Position numbers and translations under genes: made by a program | Notes under the pieces: model-generated | The model's input: only the letters and a program-made list of their open reading frames with translations | The model's database searches: none | What the model was told of the DNA's origin: nothing | In this document: piece after piece, positions 13,704 through 17,180 of the stretch | How the letters are laid out: the number at the start of each line of letters is the position of its first letter | Numbering within the stretch: the stretch's first letter is position 1 | Assembly (NCBI GenBank): GCA_016219075.1 | Contig: JACRCJ010000025.1 | Span: 1-17,180 of the forward strand | Source: Deltaproteobacteria bacterium | GTDB taxonomy: Bacteria > Desulfobacterota > GWC2-55-46 | Reading direction: 5' to 3' | DNA: 17,180 nt

Positions 13704-14078
13704 ATGGCGAAAGTCAAGAAGGAAAAAAGAGCGGTATCCAAGGGTGTCGCCCACATAAAGTCCACATTCAACAATACTATAATAAGCATCACGGACCCCA
13801 CTGGTAATGTGATAGCGTGGTCGAGTTCCGGAGGACAGGGGTTCAAGGGCTCCAGGAAAGGCACGCCGTTCGCCGCGCAGGTTGCCGCCGAGACCGCGGC
13901 CAAGAAGGCCATCGACAGCGGCGTGAAGTCCGTGGATGTTTACATAAACGGCCCCGGCGCCGGAAGGGAAGCCGCTTTGAGGGCCCTGCAGTCCGCCGGT
14001 TTCAGCATCAGCCTTATAAGGGATGTTACCCCGCTTCCGCACAACGGTTGCAGGCCCCCGAAGAGACGCAGGGTCTGA
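13704..14078 (+). CDS. rpsK: Ribosomal protein S11 (uS11)
   Basis: A 124-residue S11 with VAHIKSTFNNTIISITDPTG, the motif GTPFAAQVAAETAAKKA and the nearly invariant end PHNGCRPPKRRRV. S11 lies on the 30S platform beside the mRNA exit and S7. It starts at ATG 13704, six bases after CGGAGG (13692-13697), behind a 25-base T-rich tract. As the first gene after the rpsM-rpsK gap, it may head its own transcription unit with rpsD, rpoA and rplQ. A 130-base gap with two hairpins follows. Confidence 0.98.
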   Translation: MAKVKKEKRAVSKGVAHIKSTFNNTIISITDPTGNVIAWSSSGGQGFKGSRKGTPFAAQVAAETAAKKAIDSGVKSVDVYINGPGAGREAALRALQSAGFSISLIRDVTPLPHNGCRPPKRRRV

Positions 14079-14088
14079 TTGCGGCTCT

Positions 14089-14162
14089 CCCGGGTTTTTC
14101 ACTCCGGGCAGTCCTCTTCGATTGAAAAGGTATATGAGAGAAGGCGTTTTTTCCGGCGCCTT
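14089..14162 (+). other. Two stem-loops in the rpsK-rpsD leader
   Basis: CCCGG (14089-14093) pairs with CCGGG (14104-14108) around a 10-base loop holding five T. Farther on, AAGGCG (14141-14146) pairs with CGCCTT (14157-14162) around TTTTTTCCGG. Both lie in the 130-base rpsK-rpsD gap. S4 represses its own mRNA in E. coli and B. subtilis through different structures; this leader is a possible analogue, but neither hairpin matches those sites by eye. Confidence 0.35.
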
Positions 14163-14208
14163 TATAACGCAATAGAAAGAACCACAAGGGATTTAAAGGG
14201 AGGAGAAG

Positions 14209-14835
14209 TTGGCCAGGTATATTGAATCAGTTTGCAAGATTTGCAGGCGTGAAGGAGCAAAGCTCTTCTTCAAGGCCGAGAGGTGCTATACGGACAAATG
14301 CGCCTTCGAGAGAAGGAGCTACGCTCCGGGGCAGCACGGACAGTCAAGGGGCAAGATATCCGAGTACGCCCTGCAGCTGCGCGAGAAGCAGAAGGTAAAG
14401 CGCGTATACGGTCTCCTGGAGGACCAGTTCCGGATGACTTTCGCCTCTGCCGACAGGGCTAAGGGCATCACGGGCGACAACCTTGTCACCCTTCTTGAGA
14501 GAAGGCTTGACAACGCGGTACACAGGCTCGGTTTTGCCGGTTGCAGGAGCGAGGCCCGTCTCATGGTGACCCACGGCTTCTTCCGCATAAACGGCAAGAA
14601 GGTGAATATACCGTCGTACAAGGTGAAGGCCGGCGACGTTATCACGATCTCCGAAAGCAAGAAAAAGACCGCAAAGCTCGCCGAGAATCTCAAGGCCGCC
14701 GAAAGGCACGGCATGCCGGAGTGGCTGAGTGTTGAAAGAGAAGCCATGAAGGGAACTGTCGTAAGGCTGCCGAGAAGGGAAGATGTCACGGCCCCGATGA
14801 ACGAACAGCTTATAGTCGAGCTGTATTCGAAGTAA
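14209..14835 (+). CDS. rpsD: Ribosomal protein S4, zinc type (uS4)
   Basis: A 208-residue S4 starting MARYIESVCKICRREGAKLF. Cys9, Cys12, Cys26 and Cys31 form the zinc knuckle found in Thermus-like S4 and lost in E. coli. RSYAPGQHGQ, LLERRLDNAVHRLGFA (start of the S4 RNA-binding domain, near 95-160) and VTHGFFRINGKKVNIPSY are typical. S4 starts 16S rRNA assembly and guards decoding accuracy. The start is TTG 14209 after GGGAGGAG (14198-14205). Its place between rpsK and rpoA is the proteobacterial-type alpha order; most Firmicutes keep rpsD elsewhere. Confidence 0.98.
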   Translation: MARYIESVCKICRREGAKLFFKAERCYTDKCAFERRSYAPGQHGQSRGKISEYALQLREKQKVKRVYGLLEDQFRMTFASADRAKGITGDNLVTLLERRLDNAVHRLGFAGCRSEARLMVTHGFFRINGKKVNIPSYKVKAGDVITISESKKKTAKLAENLKAAERHGMPEWLSVEREAMKGTVVRLPRREDVTAPMNEQLIVELYSK

Positions 14836-14871
14836 TCGTCTTTTCGCGCAGCACCCCGAAAGTTTCGCGCG

Positions 14872-14914
14872 GACCTGATGCCGCGTCGGGAACCTTCGTT
14901 CCAGGTCATATATT
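14872..14914 (+). other. Stem-loop with T-rich tail in the rpsD-rpoA gap
   Basis: GACCTG (14872-14877) can pair with CAGGTC (14902-14907), enclosing a second stem GGAAC (14889-14893) with GTTCC (14898-14902); one C is shared. ATATATTTTT follows directly. Just upstream TTTCGCGC occurs twice (14842-14849 and 14863-14870). The layout resembles a weak terminator or processing site that could lower rpoA expression relative to the ribosomal proteins (inference). Confidence 0.35.
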
Positions 14915-14940
14915 TTTCCAAATAAAATGATGGGGGCACC

Positions 14941-15960
14941 ATGCAAAAAAACTGGCGTGACCTTATTAAACCTAAAAAACTCGAGGTTGAAAAGGATACA
15001 CTTACTAACACTTACGGTAAGTTCGTCGCTGAGCCCTTGGAAAGGGGTTTCGGCGTTACTGTAGGTAACTCGTTAAGAAGGATACTGCTCTCTTCTCTGC
15101 AGGGCGCCGCCGTGACCAGCGTAAAGATCGACGGTGTTCTCCATGAGTTCTCATCGATACCCGGAGTGAAGGAAGACGTGTCGGATATAATCCTTAACCT
15201 CAAGCAGGTTAGGTTAAAGATACACGGAGAAGGCCCCAAGACTTTAAGGATCAAAGGTTCGAACGACGGCCGGGTTACGGCCGGTGATATCATCTGCGAC
15301 AACACGGTGGAGGTCTTGAACCCCGACCAGCACATCGCCACCGTCTCCAAGGACGCGAAGTTCGACTGCGAGCTTATCGCAAACACCGGCAGGGGCTATG
15401 TCCCTTCCGAGAGGAACAAGCTCCCGGACCAGCCGATCGGGACCATCCCGATAGACGCCATATTCCAGCCCGTCTCAAGGGTGAACTTCACTGTCACCAA
15501 CGCCAGGGTCGGTCAGAGGACGGACTACGACAAGCTCGCGCTCGAGATATGGACCACGGGCGCCATCGACCCGCAGAACGCCCTTGCCATAGCCGCCAAG
15601 GTGTTGAAAGACCAGCTGAGCGTCTTTATAACCTTCGAGGAGAAGGAAGAGGAGGCCGGCGGAGAGAAGGGCGAGGCCAAGCCCGCTTTCAACGAGAACC
15701 TCTTCAAGACGGTCGACGAGCTTGAACTCTCCGTGAGGTCGGCCAACTGCCTTAAGAACGCGGACATAAAGTACATCGGGGAGATGGTCCAGAAGAGCGA
15801 GCAGGAGATGCTCAGGACCAAGAACTTCGGTAGGAAATCGCTTAACGAGATAAAAGAGATACTTCGCGGCATGAGCCTTGACTTCGGGATGAAGATTGAC
15901 GGCTTCCCGTCCAGAAAAGAGCTCGACGCGATGCACATAGAGCATAAAGAGACCGCGTAA
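14941..15960 (+). CDS. rpoA: DNA-directed RNA polymerase alpha subunit
   Basis: A 339-residue alpha subunit. The N-terminal domain (about 1-232), which dimerises and binds beta and beta', contains EPLERGFGVTVGNSLRRILL (31-50) and VKEDVSDIILNLK. An acidic linker (about 233-250, EEKEEEAGGEKGEA) leads to the C-terminal domain (about 252-320), with LSVRSANCLKN (263-273) and KNFGRKSLNEIKEIL. Arg266 corresponds to Arg265 of E. coli, which contacts UP-element DNA. A C-terminal extension GFPSRKELDAMHIEHKETA follows. The start is ATG 14941 after a G-rich TGGGGG; ribosomal protein-level output may be tempered by the stem-loop upstream. rplQ follows after nine bases. Confidence 0.98.
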   Translation: MQKNWRDLIKPKKLEVEKDTLTNTYGKFVAEPLERGFGVTVGNSLRRILLSSLQGAAVTSVKIDGVLHEFSSIPGVKEDVSDIILNLKQVRLKIHGEGPKTLRIKGSNDGRVTAGDIICDNTVEVLNPDQHIATVSKDAKFDCELIANTGRGYVPSERNKLPDQPIGTIPIDAIFQPVSRVNFTVTNARVGQRTDYDKLALEIWTTGAIDPQNALAIAAKVLKDQLSVFITFEEKEEEAGGEKGEAKPAFNENLFKTVDELELSVRSANCLKNADIKYIGEMVQKSEQEMLRTKNFGRKSLNEIKEILRGMSLDFGMKIDGFPSRKELDAMHIEHKETA

Positions 15961-15969
15961 GGGGTAGTT

Positions 15970-16548
15970 ATGAGACACAATAGAGATGAAAAAAGGTTTG
16001 ACAAGACATACAGCCATTTAAAGAGCATGATGTCGAATATGACAAATGACCTCATCACGGTCGGCCGCATCAGTACAACGACCCCGAGGGCGAAGGTCCT
16101 GAGGAGCTGGGCCGAGAAGATGATAACCCTCGGCAAGGACGGCACTGTGTCTGCTCGCAGGCGCGCCATGGCCTTCCTTAAGAACAAGAACTCGGTGACC
16201 AGGCTGTTCGCCGACCTTGCCCCTCAGTACAAGGAGAGAAACGGGGGATACACAAGGATATTGAAGATCGGGAACCGTCCCGGAGACAACGCCGCGATGT
16301 CGATAATCGAACTCGTCGAGGGCGCGGGTGTCCAGGCTGAGGCTGCGGCGCCGAAGGCCGCAAAGGCCAAAAAAACGCCGGCCAAGGCAAAGGCCGCTCC
16401 GAAGGCGAAAGCCGCCCCGAAGGCGAAGGCTGAGAAGACTGAAAAGGCCCCGAGAAAGGCCGCCGCCTCGAAAGAGACGGCCGAAAAGCCTGCTGAGAAG
16501 AAGGCCCCGGTAAAAAGAGCGAAGAAAGAAACAAAACCCAAAGAATAA
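15970..16548 (+). CDS. rplQ: Ribosomal protein L17 with long Ala/Lys/Pro tail (bL17)
   Basis: The core (residues 1-118) is L17: MRH at the start, RISTTTPRAKVLRSWAEKMI in the middle, and NRPGDNAAMSIIELVEG at the end. L17 lies near the tunnel exit of the 50S subunit. Two features are odd. First, the usual SHRKAxxRN region reads SHLKSMMSN (15-23). Second, a tail of about 74 residues (119-192) consists almost only of Ala, Lys, Pro and Glu, like histone H1-type tails, with a tandem AKAAPK repeat (140-151). Bacterial L17 is usually 115-130 residues. The tail is in frame and ends at a normal stop just before the terminator, so it is not a frameshift artefact. AAGGGG precedes ATG 15970. Confidence 0.95.
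   Translation: MRHNRDEKRFDKTYSHLKSMMSNMTNDLITVGRISTTTPRAKVLRSWAEKMITLGKDGTVSARRRAMAFLKNKNSVTRLFADLAPQYKERNGGYTRILKIGNRPGDNAAMSIIELVEGAGVQAEAAAPKAAKAKKTPAKAKAAPKAKAAPKAKAEKTEKAPRKAAASKETAEKPAEKKAPVKRAKKETKPKE
16390..16425 (+). repeat. Tandem 18-base repeat inside the rplQ tail
   Basis: Two 18-base units (16390-16407 and 16408-16425), each coding KAAPKA, differ at two positions, both silent (AAG/AAA and GCT/GCC). This suggests the tail grew by short tandem duplication. Copy number may vary between strains. Confidence 0.6.
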
Positions 16549-16576
16549 TAGTGAAAATCAAGGGTCAGGGATCAGG

Positions 16577-16610
16577 GGGCAGGGGCGTAAATCTCCCTGC
16601 CCTTTTTTTT
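16577..16610 (+). terminator. Intrinsic terminator of the ribosomal supercluster
   Basis: GGGCAGGG (16577-16584) pairs perfectly with CCCTGCCC (16595-16602), with one more G-T pair, an 8-base loop, and eight T (16603-16610) directly after. It is 28 bases after the rplQ stop and is the only textbook rho-independent terminator in the window. Just upstream the sequence repeats TCAGGG-like units (16565-16570, 16572-16577). Confidence 0.93.
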
Positions 16611-16638
16611 ATCCAGCTCCCTTCAGACCGCGCAACTG

Positions 16639-16696
16639 AAAAAAACCGAAATTTACTTGCAATTTATCCAAACTTGGTTAATAAATAGTTATCCAA
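16639..16696 (+). promoter_or_regulatory. Candidate promoter and operator of the HU-like gene
   Basis: A7 (16639-16645) is followed by TTGCAA (16657-16662), a 17-base spacer and AATAAA (16680-16685); the boxes are modest matches (4 of 6 each). TTATCCAA (16664-16671) faces TTGGTTAA (16674-16681) as an 8-base dyad with one mismatch, inside the spacer, and TTATCCAA recurs at 16689-16696. These resemble operator sites. TTATCCAAA is also one base away from the DnaA-box consensus. The rest of the 16549-16818 gap shows no gene. Confidence 0.4.
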
Positions 16697-16818
16697 CCGT
16701 GAGTTTAAGTCTCTCTGTCTAAAGCGCCTCGTAACGCAAATCCGAGAAATGTTTACCCAAAGGTCGTTTTTTGTTTCTGTAAGCTCAGTTTTTTAATTAA
16801 AAATAACGGAGGGTGAAA

Positions 16819-17106
16819 ATGGCAAAGTCGATGACAAAGTCTCAGGTAGAAGACCATATAGCTAAAAAGACCGGTGTGCCCAAAAAGACAGTTCGCGAGA
16901 TATTAGCCGAGATGGCGGAGCTTTCTTACGCGGAGGCAAAGAACGCATTTACCATACCGGGCGTCGGAAAACTGGTGCTCGTGGACAGGAAGGCGCGCAC
17001 AGGCAGAAACCCGAGGACAGGCGAGCCTGTCGAGATACCCGCCAAAAAGGTCGTAAAGTTCAGGATAGCCAAGGCATGCAAGGAAGCGATCCTTAAAAAC
17101 GTTTAA
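16819..17106 (+). CDS. HU-family DNA-binding protein
   Basis: A 95-residue nucleoid-type protein when started at ATG 16819. It has MTKSQVEDHIAKKTGVPKKT in the N-terminal helical part, FTIPGVGKLV (44-53), and the DNA-binding arm with the HU/IHF signature ARTGRNPRTGEPVEIPAKK (59-77), including Pro65 at the arm tip, then VKFRIAK. Such proteins dimerise, bend DNA and compact the nucleoid. A longer frame opens at GTG 16813, but GGAGG (16808-16812) fits ATG 16819 with a six-base spacing. It is a separate unit after the terminator. Whether it is HU or an IHF-like subunit cannot be decided from this copy alone. Confidence 0.95.
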   Translation: MAKSMTKSQVEDHIAKKTGVPKKTVREILAEMAELSYAEAKNAFTIPGVGKLVLVDRKARTGRNPRTGEPVEIPAKKVVKFRIAKACKEAILKNV

Positions 17107-17117
17107 GTCCGTCTGAG

Positions 17118-17174
17118 CCGGGGCCGCGAGTTGAGTCCGGGCCGCAGGTTAGAGTAGGCGCCGCGGAACAAGAG
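17118..17174 (+). repeat. Degenerate 19-base tandem repeat after the HU gene
   Basis: Three 19-base units run in a row: CCGGGGCCGCGAGTTGAGT (17118-17136), CCGGGCCGCAGGTTAGAGT (17137-17155) and a weaker AGGCGCCGCGGAACAAGAG (17156-17174). The first two align with small shifts; the third keeps only the GCCGC core. No terminator is evident here. The window ends six bases later, so the full extent is unknown. Confidence 0.35.
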
Positions 17175-17180
17175 AAGGGG

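Noticed and set aside
14878..14925. Mini-ORF starting MPRREPSF before rpoA
   Set aside because: No ribosome site and not coupled to the rpoA start.
14319..15011. Reverse-strand open frames of 200-230 codons opposite rpsD
   Set aside because: No family resemblance and fully explained by GC-rich codon bias of the rpsD frame.
16813..16818. GTG 16813 as HU start
   Set aside because: It directly abuts GGAGG with no spacing; ATG 16819 has the proper six-base distance.
17107..17180. tRNA or other RNA gene at the right edge
   Set aside because: No cloverleaf, anticodon arm or TTCGA-type T-loop could be made out.

Overview
The window is a bacterial S10-spc-alpha ribosomal protein supercluster, read entirely on the + strand. 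It opens inside the 3' end of tuf (EF-Tu) and closes just after an HU-family gene. Order: tuf(partial)-rpsJ-rplC-rplD-rplW-rplB-rpsS-rplV-rpsC-rplP-rpmC-rpsQ (S10 block), rplN-rplX-rplE-rpsN-rpsH-rplF-rplR-rpsE-rpmD-rplO-secY (spc block), adk-map-infA-rpmJ-rpsM-rpsK-rpsD-rpoA-rplQ (alpha block), then a strong intrinsic terminator and a separate HU-like gene. rpmJ (37 codons, 12971-13084) is short but clear. No stretch above 300 bases lacks a gene; the longest gaps are rplQ-HU (about 270 bases) and rpsM-rpsK (179 bases).

Organism (inference): a GC-rich bacterium of the Desulfobacterota/deltaproteobacterial or Nitrospirota type. Reasons are adk-map-infA between secY and rpmJ combined with rpsD between rpsK and rpoA (most Firmicutes keep rpsD elsewhere), the zinc-type S14, and a delta-like RpoA C-terminal domain. 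Arg AGG and Ile ATA are used freely even in these highly expressed genes. Nine or so genes start with GTG or TTG behind good Shine-Dalgarno sequences. Placement to species or family is not possible from this window alone.

Function: the genes supply elongation factor Tu, 28 ribosomal proteins, the SecY translocon channel, adenylate kinase, methionine aminopeptidase, IF-1 and the RNA polymerase alpha subunit, so ribosome production, protein export, N-terminal processing and transcription are made together. Tight couplings by ATGA or TAATG overlap occur at rplD/rplW, rpmC/rpsQ, rpsQ/rplN, rplX/rplE, rplF/rplR and rpsE/rpmD.

I do not see an undescribed multi-gene system; the coding content is ordinary. 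What deserves a second look lies in the control regions and in a few protein details: a possible two-state RNA switch on the rpsE Shine-Dalgarno; a promoter plus attenuator-like hairpin that splits the alpha operon before rpsK; a 14-codon basic leader ORF coupled to rplC; a near-consensus promoter before rplD; a repeated AACATAATT element 19-21 bases before three genes; dyad/direct-repeat sites at the HU promoter; a roughly 74-residue Ala/Lys/Pro tail on L17; and an atypical L22 tunnel loop. All RNA structures were paired by eye and none has been folded computationally.
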